Positions 17,797 to 26,761 are shown, numbered from the stretch's first letter. The stretch: 64,000 nt of DNA from Gilvibacter sp. SZ-19 (GCF_002163875.1 NZ_CP019333.1:2300864-2364863); one strand, 5' to 3'. The notes: generated from the sequence alone by a model not told the origin. Numbers and translations: made by a program.

Positions 17797-18491
17797 TGCG
17801 GATCCTAGGTCTCATACCGGCGCGAGGAGGTTCAAAGGGAATACCAGCAAAGAACAGCAAAATGCTGGGCGATAAGCCGCTTATGGCCTATACCGCAGCA
17901 GCAGCGCAAGAGGCTCAAATGCTCACCGATGTTGTTTTTAGCTCGGAAGATGAGCAGCTCATGGATATGGCCAAGGGCTTAGGATTGTGGGTTCCATTTA
18001 AACGTCCAATCGAGTTGGCTACAGATCAGTCTGGATCTTTAGAAGTAGTGAATCACGCATTAGATACGCTAGCTTCGCAGGGTTACCATTACGACGCTGT
18101 TTGTCTGTTGCAACTCACCACACCCTTTAGGACCTCTACACAGATAGACTCAGCAGTAAAAAAGTACATTGATGATGGAGCAGATTCTTTAATTTCTGTT
18201 ATAGAAGTTCCGCATCAATACAATCCCCATTGGGTATTTATGCCCACAGAAAAGGGACTCCGCATAGCAACTGGTGATAGCAAGATTATCAAACGAAGAC
18301 AAGAATTACCTCCTTGCTATGTTAGAGATGGCGCCATTTATATAACTGCAAACACTGTTTTGCAAGATTCGAACTCCTTTTACGGAGAAGCACTTTCTTA
18401 TGTTGTCCACCCTTCGGAATCTGCAATTAATTTAGATACCCTGGAAGATTGGGAAAGGGCAGAGCAATGGTTAAAAGCAAGCGAGGCATGA
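17796..18491 (+). CDS. neuA: CMP-nonulosonate cytidylyltransferase (NeuA-type)
   Basis: Activates the nonulosonic acid with CTP to the CMP-sugar used by sialyltransferase-like enzymes. IPARGGSKGIPAKN (about 7-20) is the nucleotide-binding signature. LQLTTPFR, LISVIEVPHQYNPHW and DGAIYI are conserved downstream in NeuA/LegF/PseF. The 231 aa cover only the catalytic domain. The ATG overlaps the neuC stop by one base, and the stop overlaps the next ATG, so neuBCA and the following glycosyltransferase are translated as a coupled run. Whether Neu5Ac or legionaminate is the substrate is not fixed by sequence. Confidence 0.92.
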   Translation: MRILGLIPARGGSKGIPAKNSKMLGDKPLMAYTAAAAQEAQMLTDVVFSSEDEQLMDMAKGLGLWVPFKRPIELATDQSGSLEVVNHALDTLASQGYHYDAVCLLQLTTPFRTSTQIDSAVKKYIDDGADSLISVIEVPHQYNPHWVFMPTEKGLRIATGDSKIIKRRQELPPCYVRDGAIYITANTVLQDSNSFYGEALSYVVHPSESAINLDTLEDWERAEQWLKASEA

Positions 18492-19414
18492 ATCAAGACA
18501 TAAAGATAAGTGTAGTATTACCGGTATATCGCAATGAGGCTATGTTGGAAGAGCTCTGTCAGCGTTTGCTCGAAGTCATGAAGCAATTGAATGCCCAGCC
18601 GGAATTGATTTTTGTGAACGACGCCAGTCCAGACAATTCTTGGGAAATAATCAAATCACTCGCGGCCAAACACCCGGAGGTCCGAGGGTTGAATCTGAGT
18701 AAGAATTTTGGTCAGCATTACGCGATCTCTGCAGGTCTAGCGCATTCCAATGGCGACTGGGTTGTCGTTATGGATGCCGATCTACAAGATGTGCCAGAAG
18801 AAATCACAAAGCTTTATAAGGAGGCTTTAAGAGGTTATGACATTGTGTTGGCTCAACGTCAGAAAAGAAAAGACTCGTGGCTCAAAAAAAGATTTTCACT
18901 TTGGTTCTATAAACTGCTTTCTTATTTGTCCGGAGCTAAATACGACGGAAGTGTCGCGAACTATGGGATATACAATAGAAAGGTTGTCGCTGCCATAGTG
19001 GACTTACCAGAGAAGAATAGATATTTCCCTTCTATGGTTAAGTGGGTTGGGTTTCATTCGACCTCGATCGCTGTAAATCATGCAAGTCGTGAATCGGGGA
19101 GTTCGGCTTATAATTGGAAGAAACGAACAAACTTAGCCTTGGATATTATATTGTCATATTCTGACAAACCCTTGCGATTGGCCATTAAACTAGGTGTTTT
19201 GATGGTAATTCTGTCATCGGCGTTTGCAATTTGGATTTTGATTCGATGGATTAAAGGAGATATTGTAGTAGAAGGATACACTTCACTGTTGTTAAGTATC
19301 TGGTTCTTGTCGGGAATCTTAATACTTGTTCTAGGTGTTTCTGGACTTTATATTGGAAAGATATTCGAAAACGTGAAAGACCGCCCGACCTATATCGTTA
19401 AAGAGGAAATATGA
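18488..19414 (+). CDS. Polyprenyl-phosphate sugar transferase, GT2 (ArnC/GtrB/DPM1-like)
   Basis: Family 2 glycosyltransferase of about 308 aa with two C-terminal membrane helices (about 230-252 and 266-290). This is the architecture of ArnC and GtrB, which load a sugar onto undecaprenyl phosphate. KISVVLPVYRNEAMLEELCQ, FVNDASPDNSW and MDADLQDVPEE (DADLQ about 96-100) are the motif series of this group, and NFGQHYAISAGLAHSNGD is its usual helix. The start ATG overlaps the neuA stop. It is followed by a formyltransferase and an aminotransferase, the same gene types as in the arn system, so a lipid-linked formamido sugar is a reasonable product. Confidence 0.85.
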   Translation: MNQDIKISVVLPVYRNEAMLEELCQRLLEVMKQLNAQPELIFVNDASPDNSWEIIKSLAAKHPEVRGLNLSKNFGQHYAISAGLAHSNGDWVVVMDADLQDVPEEITKLYKEALRGYDIVLAQRQKRKDSWLKKRFSLWFYKLLSYLSGAKYDGSVANYGIYNRKVVAAIVDLPEKNRYFPSMVKWVGFHSTSIAVNHASRESGSSAYNWKKRTNLALDIILSYSDKPLRLAIKLGVLMVILSSAFAIWILIRWIKGDIVVEGYTSLLLSIWFLSGILILVLGVSGLYIGKIFENVKDRPTYIVKEEI

Positions 19415-20277
19415 CATTTACGCTATATATCTCAGGACAAAAAGGACTCGCTGCATTGCAAGGTATGGAGCAAGAATCAGCCGGCCTTGACCTAGTGGTT
19501 ATTGGACGAGATACCCATATAACAGCAGATCATTCTGAGGAAATAATAAATTATTGTGAGGCAAAGGGCTACACCTACACTTTAGATAAAGACACCATTA
19601 GTAATTCCTCTTATCTAATTGCCGCGGGTTGGCGCTTTTTACTTTACCCCACAGCCAATCAGACCTTGATCGTATTACACGACTCGTTGCTTCCTAAATA
19701 TCGCGGGTTTAACCCTTTGGTGACTGCCTTGATTAATGGTGATGAAGAAATAGGAGTAACCGCCTTGTTAGGCACAGATTCCTACGATCAAGGACCAATA
19801 GTACTGCAACAAGCCATTGGGGTTCAATACCCTTTAAAAATAGCCGATGCTATTATAAAGATAGCAGCTTGCTACAAGGAGATCGTTGCGGCACTATGCT
19901 ATAAAATAAAACAGGGAGCATTGACACCTCAAAATCAAGATGAAACCAAAGCCACCTACAGTCTTTGGCGCGATGATGAAGATTATTTTATAGACTGGAC
20001 GCAAACAGCCGAACAGATCGAGAGGCATGTCAATGCCGTGGGCAAACCTTATAATGGGGCAAAGTGCAGATTGGGTCAGCAGCAATTGCGAGTAGATTCA
20101 GTTAGAGCGCTCCCCGATGTTTCCATTGCCAATAGAACTCCTGGTAAATTAATTTTTAAGCAAGAAGATAAGCCAGTAGTTGTCTGTGGAGAAGGTCTAT
20201 TACTCCTAGAAGTATTAAAAACCGAGCAGGGCGATGATTTTTCGTTAGGCAATAAATTTCGCTGCAGATTCAAATAA
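19411..20277 (+). CDS. Sugar N-formyltransferase
   Basis: Folate-dependent formyltransferase of the methionyl-tRNA formyltransferase fold, in the sugar-modifying group that makes 4-formamido-4,6-dideoxyhexoses. LHDSLLPKYRGFNPLVTALINGDEEIG'VTAL' spans the hallmark: H90 and SLLPKYRG (92-99), with D126 in YDQGPIV as the third catalytic residue. The Asn usually two residues before the His is Val88 here. ATYSLWRDDEDYFIDW and INWxxxxxxIxxxVNA-like PYNGAK segments match the sugar formyltransferases rather than Fmt. It overlaps both neighbours (ATGA) and precedes the wecE-like gene that would supply its amino-sugar substrate. Confidence 0.88.
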   Translation: MTFTLYISGQKGLAALQGMEQESAGLDLVVIGRDTHITADHSEEIINYCEAKGYTYTLDKDTISNSSYLIAAGWRFLLYPTANQTLIVLHDSLLPKYRGFNPLVTALINGDEEIGVTALLGTDSYDQGPIVLQQAIGVQYPLKIADAIIKIAACYKEIVAALCYKIKQGALTPQNQDETKATYSLWRDDEDYFIDWTQTAEQIERHVNAVGKPYNGAKCRLGQQQLRVDSVRALPDVSIANRTPGKLIFKQEDKPVVVCGEGLLLLEVLKTEQGDDFSLGNKFRCRFK

Positions 20278-21401
20278 TGAAGTATCCTTTCAACAAACCC
20301 TATTTATCTGGTAAGGAACTGCATTATATCGAAGATGCTGTCTCTAAAGGGAAGATCTCCGGAAATGGTCATTATACGAAAAAGTGTCAATCCTATTTTG
20401 AGTCTCAATATGGGTTTAAAAAGACCTTGTTGACCACTAGCTGCACCGACGCGCTAGAGATGGCAGCGATTTTATTGGATATTCAGCCAGGAGACCAAGT
20501 AATCGTTCCTTCTTTTACTTTTGTTTCAACAGCCAATGCATTTGTATTGCATGGGGCTGAGGTTGTATTTGCAGATAGTCAGTCAGAGCATCCAAATATA
20601 GACGCGGCTAAGATCAAAGGACTCATTACCCCTAAGACAAAAGCCATTGTGGTGGTTCACTACGCTGGAGTCGCTTGTGATATGGACCCCATTATGGAAT
20701 TGGCAGATGCCCATGGAATTTTTGTAGTCGAAGACGCGGCTCAGGCTATTGCTAGTACCTATAAGGGTAGATATTTAGGGGGAATTGGCCATTTAGGAGC
20801 CTTTTCCTTTCACGAGACCAAGAATTTGCAGTGTGGAGAAGGTGGTTTGTTGACGATCAATGATGACCGGTTTCTCAAACGCTCGGAGATCATTTGGGAA
20901 AAGGGTACCAACAGAAGTGCTTTTTTTAGAGGAGAGGTAGACAAGTATGGTTGGGTAGATGTAGGCTCTTCCTTTTTACCAAGCGAATTGAATGCGGCCT
21001 ATTTGTGGGCACAGCTCGAGCAACTAGATAAGATTCAACAAGAACGCAAACGCATTTGGAGAGCCTATCACGATCAGCTGCAGTCTTGGGCAGATGCTTT
21101 AGGAATAAAATTGCCCAAGCTACCAGATTACGCAGTCAACAATGCTCACATGTTTTATTTGGTCTGCCAGAACCAAGAACAGAGAGCAGCATTGATTAGT
21201 CACTTAAAGAATAGAGATATTTTGGCTGTTTTTCATTACCAAAGCTTACATAGGAGCGCTTTTTTCAAGGATCTTTATCATGGAGAACCTCTTGAAAATT
21301 CTGATTTATATACGGCGTGTTTGTTACGCCTTCCATTGTATTATGGTTTAGATGTGGATTACATCATCCAGCAAGTCAAACAGTTTGATGGAATACAATA
21401 A
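20277..21401 (+). CDS. wecE: dTDP-4-amino-4,6-dideoxygalactose transaminase-like (WecE family)
   Basis: PLP-dependent DegT/DnrJ aminotransferase that converts dTDP-4-keto-6-deoxyglucose into a 4-amino-4,6-dideoxyhexose. The sequence follows E. coli WecE closely along its whole length: FNKPYLSGKELHYI, TTSCTDALEMAAILLDI, SFTFVSTANAFVLHGAEV, HYAGVACDMD, VEDAAQ and FSFHETKN with the PLP lysine K182. REIxxEKGTNRSxFFRGxVDKYxW-type residues follow. Length 374 aa is normal. dTDP-sugar precursors need RmlA/RmlB, which are not in the window. It starts on the last base of the formyltransferase stop and overlaps the next membrane protein by 14 bases. Confidence 0.93.
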   Translation: MKYPFNKPYLSGKELHYIEDAVSKGKISGNGHYTKKCQSYFESQYGFKKTLLTTSCTDALEMAAILLDIQPGDQVIVPSFTFVSTANAFVLHGAEVVFADSQSEHPNIDAAKIKGLITPKTKAIVVVHYAGVACDMDPIMELADAHGIFVVEDAAQAIASTYKGRYLGGIGHLGAFSFHETKNLQCGEGGLLTINDDRFLKRSEIIWEKGTNRSAFFRGEVDKYGWVDVGSSFLPSELNAAYLWAQLEQLDKIQQERKRIWRAYHDQLQSWADALGIKLPKLPDYAVNNAHMFYLVCQNQEQRAALISHLKNRDILAVFHYQSLHRSAFFKDLYHGEPLENSDLYTACLLRLPLYYGLDVDYIIQQVKQFDGIQ

Positions 21402-22617
21402 ACTTATTGAATATACTTTTCGCGGGTCTGTCCTAATTTACGGACTATTGGCCGCCTTTTACTTTCTAAGCAAGCCATTTGGCCTGGGCGATGAGTCTCA
21501 GTTCATTGCGGATTTGCAGCTTTTAGAAGAGCAAGGCTATTACAGCGCTGTCGCAAAAGGAGTTTCTATTCCCTATATGATCTTGAGCTATCCCTTTAAC
21601 TCGATCTTATCTACAGGACTTGCACTGCGAGTGACCAATCTTGTAATGTTGTTTGCTCTAGCTTACTATTTCTATCGAAGGCGAGTCCTGCTGAGTTCAA
21701 ATTTTTTTGGATTGCTCTTGTTTTACATCAGCAGTTATGGGTACTTCTATTTAGGTACTAATGACGCGTTTTTCACCTGTTGTTTAGCTGTTGTTTTTGT
21801 TGAGACCTCCCGAATCAAGGATGCCGAGGCAAACGCAAGTCCTCTTCTTTTATTGATCGCTATGATTAGCGCCGTATTTACGCGGGAGTTGATCCTTGTC
21901 TATTTGCCAGCCTGTCTTCTGGCCTTATGGTATGTCCGAGATTCTTTGCTGAGGCACAAAAAGAAATTGTACTGGGCTGTGGCTTTAGTAGTCTTACTAT
22001 TGGCTTTGAATTACCCGTCCTTAAAAGAGAACGGAAAGCTGGCTTACGATCAGAAGTTACCGCCTACAGGAACTGTTGCTAGCTGGCCACAACGTCAGTA
22101 TCTAGCGCAGCTTATGGTAAATCAAGGAGCCTTGTCCAACTATAACCATCCGTCTTGGGAACAGACAGATGCTTATTTGGGAAAATATGGTGAAAATGCG
22201 CTCCCTAGGACTGTGTCAGAAGCCATGCTCCAGGACCCCGCATTTACCATTAAGGAATTTGTAAAAGACTTTATTTATGTCTTTCAATATACAACCCGCT
22301 CTGTTGGTCTGATCTACTTTTTGATCTTAGGGTTTGCTCTTATTGAGTTATGGAAGAAGCGCAGTCTCGCTGCTGTCAATTATATACCTTTGGCATTACT
22401 GGGAACCATCTCAGTTTTTGCCTTGATCATCATTTCTTTTGTGGAGTTGCGTTGGCTCGCCCCCTTGGCAATTGGTTCCTTATTCTACTTTGAACGTCAG
22501 TTGATGAAAGGGAATATACCTTCCTTCTGGAAGCAACTCAATCAAGGATTAATCGTGCTACTTTGCGTTTACGGTAGCTATAATATGTTTATTAAATTGG
22601 CTTGGATTGGAGCATAA
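21388..22617 (+). CDS. Multi-spanning membrane protein, possibly GT-C glycosyltransferase
   Basis: About 409 aa with many hydrophobic segments (first about 17-35, then roughly 65-110, 120-140, 158-180, 190-212, 300-330, 340-365, 385-405). No close family is recognised. The early loop GLGDESQFIADLQLLEEQG, after the first helix and carrying Asp/Glu, resembles the acidic first loop of GT-C enzymes (ArnT/PMT-like), which use lipid-phosphate sugars on the outer face. That would fit the lipid-sugar-loading GT2 three genes upstream. ATG 21388 is preferred over an upstream TTG-type start because it lies right before the first helix. The GT-C role is inference. Confidence 0.6.
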   Translation: MEYNKLIEYTFRGSVLIYGLLAAFYFLSKPFGLGDESQFIADLQLLEEQGYYSAVAKGVSIPYMILSYPFNSILSTGLALRVTNLVMLFALAYYFYRRRVLLSSNFFGLLLFYISSYGYFYLGTNDAFFTCCLAVVFVETSRIKDAEANASPLLLLIAMISAVFTRELILVYLPACLLALWYVRDSLLRHKKKLYWAVALVVLLLALNYPSLKENGKLAYDQKLPPTGTVASWPQRQYLAQLMVNQGALSNYNHPSWEQTDAYLGKYGENALPRTVSEAMLQDPAFTIKEFVKDFIYVFQYTTRSVGLIYFLILGFALIELWKKRSLAAVNYIPLALLGTISVFALIIISFVELRWLAPLAIGSLFYFERQLMKGNIPSFWKQLNQGLIVLLCVYGSYNMFIKLAWIGA

Positions 22618-23977
22618 AAAGAACATACTTGTTTTAGTGCCTGACGGCACAGGAATAAAAAACTATCTCTACACAAGATTGTTTAAGGGCGAGGGTATTA
22701 AACGAGGTCTCTTGCATAGTTTTGACAAAGAAACCTTAACCGAAATATCTAAACATTTTCCGGCGGAGTACCAGCAACAAATTCCCAAGTACAAAGAAAG
22801 TTTTAGGGAGAAGTTTCTGCGAGAACTGATCCATAGAGCTCGTTTAATTCACAACGCCAAGATCAGCTCGAATCCTACCATTTTAAAATTTTGGGGTAAA
22901 CGACCAAAGTCGTTAAAACTCAAAGTGTTTTATGCAGCCGTTATTTTTACAGCTCGCTTCTACACCAATTACAAGGCTATTTTGCGATTGGAATCTAGAT
23001 ATGATAAAGCCCTGAGAAAGAACCCTTTTTACGGTGAGTGCAGGTCACTTTTAGAACAACATCGCCCGGACATACTTTTTTGTACCCATCAGCGAGCTTT
23101 GAGTGCTCCAGGAATCTTTATGGCTGCCCGTGATCTGGGTATTCGAACCGTAACCGTGATCTATTCTTGGGATAATTTACCCAAGGCGCGACTAGCCTTG
23201 CGAGCAGATCAATATTTGCTTTGGTCGGACCATATGTTTGCAGAAATGCAGCTTTTCTATCCGGAGATCGACTCAGAAAAACTTGTGGTAACGGGCACGC
23301 CGCAATTTGAGTTCTATGAGCACGAGAAACATCTAATTCCAAAGGATGAGTTTTATGCCAAGTATGATCTAGACCCTAAAAAGCGTATCCTATGTTTCTC
23401 CGGAGACGATGTTCGCACCTCTCCGTATGACCCTCAATATTTGAATGATATTGCCCAAGAGATCTTAGATGGCCCTTATAAAGACGAATTTCAAATTCTC
23501 TTTAGACGTTGCCCTGTTGATGTATCGGGGCGTTTCCAGGCCGTTGTGAAGCGTTTTCCGGAACTTATCAAAGAAGCCCCGCCGATATGGAATTTCAATA
23601 GCAAAGTATGGACCACCATATACCCAGCTTCAGAAGACATTGATTTACTTGTTAGTACTGCTTTTTATGCTGATGTGGTAGTCAATGTAGGTTCTACCAT
23701 GGCTTTCGATTTTGGGATGTTCGGCAAGCCTTGTATTTTCATTAATTACGATGTTCCAGAAGCCAGCTCTTGGTCTGTGAATACAGTTTACCAATACCAA
23801 CACTTTAGAAGCATGCCCAATTCCAGTGCTGTTTTGTGGTTGAGCAATAAAAATGAGGTCAATTCCCTGTTGAAAAAGGTTCTATTGGGCGAAAAGACCA
23901 CTATAAACGATTGGTTTCAGGAAGTGGTTAAAGACCCCAATCAGGCCTCAGAAAAAATAAGAAAACTACTCTTGTGA
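22607..23977 (+). CDS. Putative GT-B fold glycosyltransferase, surface carbohydrate type
   Basis: Soluble 456-aa protein with the look of a GT-B enzyme. The N-half has ILVLVPDGTGIKNYLYTRLF and DILFCTHQRALSAPGIFMAARDLG. The middle YSWDNLPKARLALRADQYLLWS and VVTGTPQFEFY resembles UDP-sugar/CDP-glycerol transferase-type proteins where a peptide lists a caller name and then a C-terminal donor domain. The C-half has a donor-site-like VNVGSTMAFDFGMFGKP. No named family is certain. The start is TTG at 22607, overlapping the membrane protein stop; the conserved strand begins six codons later. A polysaccharide role is inferred from context. Confidence 0.6.
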   Translation: MEHKKNILVLVPDGTGIKNYLYTRLFKGEGIKRGLLHSFDKETLTEISKHFPAEYQQQIPKYKESFREKFLRELIHRARLIHNAKISSNPTILKFWGKRPKSLKLKVFYAAVIFTARFYTNYKAILRLESRYDKALRKNPFYGECRSLLEQHRPDILFCTHQRALSAPGIFMAARDLGIRTVTVIYSWDNLPKARLALRADQYLLWSDHMFAEMQLFYPEIDSEKLVVTGTPQFEFYEHEKHLIPKDEFYAKYDLDPKKRILCFSGDDVRTSPYDPQYLNDIAQEILDGPYKDEFQILFRRCPVDVSGRFQAVVKRFPELIKEAPPIWNFNSKVWTTIYPASEDIDLLVSTAFYADVVVNVGSTMAFDFGMFGKPCIFINYDVPEASSWSVNTVYQYQHFRSMPNSSAVLWLSNKNEVNSLLKKVLLGEKTTINDWFQEVVKDPNQASEKIRKLLL

Positions 23978-25107
23978 TGCATATAGTATTTCTTTCTCAC
24001 GAATATCCGCTTTGGTCATCTGGTGGCATAGGCACTTTTTTGCAGACCTTAGGACGCTCCCTTGTCACCAAGGGACACAAGGTTAGTATTGTTGGGCCGG
24101 GAGTAAAGTCTCAAGAGGAAGTATTGAACGATCAAGGTGTTGTGCTTTTTCGTTTGAAGAAGAATCCCTTACCTGGGCCAAATTTTATTTATAATGCCTT
24201 TGCAATAAATAAAAAGCTCAGGGAATTAGACCAAAAAGATCCTATTGCCATAGTTGAGGCTTCAGAACTTGGCTTGGCCTTTATCAATTCTCGCTTGGCA
24301 GCCAAAAAGGTTATTCGACTTCACGGTGGTCATCACTTTTTTGCGGAGGCTGAGAACCGGGGAATCAATTGGCGACGTGGCGCGTTGGAAAAACGTTCTT
24401 TTAAAAAGGCAGATGCTTTTATAGCGGGCACCAAATACGTTTTAAACCATACTGGAAAATATCTCAGTTATCACACCGCAGCCGTTTCTGTTATCCCTAA
24501 TCCGATACAGACCGATGTTGCTATTCCTAAAGTTGAAGTCGATCAGAATTTAATCTTGTTTGCGGGAACCATTTGCGAGAAAAAGGGGGTACGGCAACTT
24601 ATTCAGGCCTTTAAACTAGCAAGAGAAAAACGACCAAGTTTGATCTTGGAACTTTACGGAAGAGAGTGGTTCTACCCCGATGGCAGATCATTTGAGCAAT
24701 CGCTTCGATCAGAATTATCTAAAGACCACTTTGAGCATGTGCGATTTATGGGGCCCGTGTCGCGCCCCGAGCTCGATAAAGCTTATGCAAGTGCTGCAGT
24801 CTGTGTATTCCCGTCTCATATGGAAACACAAGGATTAGTATCTTTAGAAGCCATGCTTTTGGAAAGACCGGTGGTTTTTTCAAAGTATGGACCTGGACCA
24901 GAGACCATAATTCACAGAGAAACTGGATTGCTGGCAGACGTCTACGAACCAGATGATATTGCCGCACAAATAAACTGGGTGTTGGATCATCCTGCGGAGG
25001 CGGAAGCTATGGGTAAGGCGGCGCGAAAGCAGGTTCTAACGAATTATGAACTGGAAAAGATCACAGAGGCCAACTTAAATTTTTACAGAACCTTATTGGA
25101 TAAATAA
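23977..25107 (+). CDS. Glycosyltransferase family 4
   Basis: GT-B family 4 glycosyltransferase, about 376 aa. HIVFLSHEYPLWSSGGIGTFLQTLGRSL is the N-terminal acceptor-side loop with the glycine motif. IPNPI begins the linker, and LILFAGTICEKKGVRQLIQAF starts the donor domain. PSHMETQGLVSLEAMLLERPVV carries the E-x7-E donor motif. The ATG at 23977 overlaps the previous stop (TGATG); an in-frame GTG one codon earlier is also possible. Overlaps the next gene by one base. Confidence 0.9.
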   Translation: MHIVFLSHEYPLWSSGGIGTFLQTLGRSLVTKGHKVSIVGPGVKSQEEVLNDQGVVLFRLKKNPLPGPNFIYNAFAINKKLRELDQKDPIAIVEASELGLAFINSRLAAKKVIRLHGGHHFFAEAENRGINWRRGALEKRSFKKADAFIAGTKYVLNHTGKYLSYHTAAVSVIPNPIQTDVAIPKVEVDQNLILFAGTICEKKGVRQLIQAFKLAREKRPSLILELYGREWFYPDGRSFEQSLRSELSKDHFEHVRFMGPVSRPELDKAYASAAVCVFPSHMETQGLVSLEAMLLERPVVFSKYGPGPETIIHRETGLLADVYEPDDIAAQINWVLDHPAEAEAMGKAARKQVLTNYELEKITEANLNFYRTLLDK

Positions 25108-25658
25108 TGACCAGATTTAAAGCAGATATCGCCAAGTATAAACGCTACTCCAACAAGAGCGCACTTGTCCTTTTGCTTACTCAACAAGGACTTTGGGCGC
25201 TATGTGTTTATCGTATAAACAATAGGATATATCGTTCCAAGATACCAGGGATCTTTAAGCGTATTTTACTCGGTTTCGGACTGCTATGGCAGAAGTGGAT
25301 TGAGATGATAGCTGGAATCTCATTGCCTTATTCGGCTAGTATCGGTCCTGGATGTTATATCGGTCATTTTGGAGGAATAATTGTCAATGCCAATGCCGAG
25401 ATAGGAGCAGATTGTAACCTGTCTCAAGGAGTAACTATTGGAGTTAGTGGTCGTGGATCGAATAGAGGAGTGCCACGTATAGGAGATCGCGTTTATATTG
25501 GCGCAAACACAGTGGTGGCTGGACGCATAGAGGTCGGAAACGATGCCGTTTTGGGGGCCTGTTCATTAGTTATTAATGATGTACCAGCATCCACGACAGT
25601 ACTGGGTGTTCCTGCGGTTCAAATAAGTGATAAGGACTCTTCAGATTATATTTTATGA
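25107..25658 (+). CDS. Serine acetyltransferase-like hexapeptide acyltransferase
   Basis: 183-aa acyltransferase related to CysE but lacking most of its N-terminal helical domain, as in polysaccharide-locus members (WcaB/EpsC type). An N-terminal hydrophobic stretch (about 20-34) is followed by LPYSASIGPGCYIGHFGGIIVNANAEIG and GVTIGVSGRGSNRGVPRIGDRVYIGANTVV, the CysE-type helix turns with the catalytic His in GHFGG. TTVLGVPAVQI caps it. Probably O-acetylates a sugar rather than serine. Flanked on both sides by family 4 glycosyltransferases with overlapping ends. Confidence 0.83.
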   Translation: MTRFKADIAKYKRYSNKSALVLLLTQQGLWALCVYRINNRIYRSKIPGIFKRILLGFGLLWQKWIEMIAGISLPYSASIGPGCYIGHFGGIIVNANAEIGADCNLSQGVTIGVSGRGSNRGVPRIGDRVYIGANTVVAGRIEVGNDAVLGACSLVINDVPASTTVLGVPAVQISDKDSSDYIL

Positions 25659-26761
25659 AATTATTAGTCGTTGGAGCTGCGCCTTTTATTGCTACACCAG
25701 ATGGCTGGGTAGCCTATTCTCCTTTGGTTATGGAAATGGATCTGTGGTTTGATAAAGTAGATCATGTCACGGTAATGGCTCCAACGTCTTATGACAAGCC
25801 TTTGCTTACTAAACCTTTAGCGCGTCAAGATATTAAGGTGGTCTCTATTCCGGCATTCGATATGAATTCGTTTGGAGGAATTTTTAGGATGCTATGGGCT
25901 TTGCCCATAATTAAGGTCAAGATGTTGATAGCGATGGCTAAGGCAGATCATATACATTTGCGTTGTCCGGGAAATATCGGTTTAATTTCTAGTTGGATGC
26001 AGCTCTTATTTCCAAGAAAAATTAAGACCGCCAAATACGCAGGTAATTGGGATCCGGAATCCCCCCAACCGTGGACCTATCGTTTACAGAAGTATCTGCT
26101 CAGCAATTCCTTTCTAACAAGAAATATGCAGGTCTTGGTGTACGGAGATTGGCCAAATCAATCTAAAAACATAAAACCCTTCTTTACTGCGACCTATTGG
26201 GAAAAAGATAAAGAGGCGCTACATGAACGCTCCTATACTGAAACCATACAAATGGTCTATTTAGGAACCTTAAGCGCAAACAAAAGAGTCGATTATGCGA
26301 TTGAGTTAACGGCGGAATTAAAAAACCGAGGGATCTCAATTAAGTTTGATGTTTTTGGAGCAGGAGCAGAACAAGCCAAGCTGAAGGAGCTTGCGGTCAA
26401 ATGCGCTTTAGAGCATGAGGTTGTGTTTCATGGGAATCAGCCCAAAGAAGTGGTCACTTCGGCTTTAAAGAAAGCAGATTTTGCGATCCTACCTTCTAAA
26501 TCAGAAGGTTGGCCTAAAGCTGTTGCGGAGGCCATGTTTTGGGGAGCAATTCCATTGGCAAGTGCTGTGTCTTGTGTGCCGTGGATGCTGGATTATGGTA
26601 ATCGAGGGCTGCTGTTGGATTTTAAGACCGATGCAGAAACGATCCAGGCAATGTTATCGCGACCCAAACGACTTCGAAACATGTCTGCGGCTGCAGCGGC
26701 CTGGTCAAGACAATACACCTTAGATAAATTCGAATCAGAAATAGAAATGCTTTTGAAATGA
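25655..26761 (+). CDS. Glycosyltransferase family 4
   Basis: Family 4 glycosyltransferase, 368 aa. The N-half begins KLLVVGAAPFIATPDGWVAYSP. The donor domain has IQMVYLGTLSANKRVDYAIELTAEL, FDVFGAGAEQAKLKEL and PSKSEGWPKAVAEAMFWGAIP with an E-x7-E motif. It overlaps both neighbours by four bases (ATGA). Specificity unknown. Confidence 0.87.
   Translation: MKLLVVGAAPFIATPDGWVAYSPLVMEMDLWFDKVDHVTVMAPTSYDKPLLTKPLARQDIKVVSIPAFDMNSFGGIFRMLWALPIIKVKMLIAMAKADHIHLRCPGNIGLISSWMQLLFPRKIKTAKYAGNWDPESPQPWTYRLQKYLLSNSFLTRNMQVLVYGDWPNQSKNIKPFFTATYWEKDKEALHERSYTETIQMVYLGTLSANKRVDYAIELTAELKNRGISIKFDVFGAGAEQAKLKELAVKCALEHEVVFHGNQPKEVVTSALKKADFAILPSKSEGWPKAVAEAMFWGAIPLASAVSCVPWMLDYGNRGLLLDFKTDAETIQAMLSRPKRLRNMSAAAAAWSRQYTLDKFESEIEMLLK

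Noticed and set aside
20277-21401. DegT gene as the nonulosonate-pathway aminotransferase (LegC/PseC)
   Set aside because: Whole-length similarity to WecE, including FSFHETKN and the EKGTNRSxFFRG stretch, fits dTDP-Fuc4N synthesis better.
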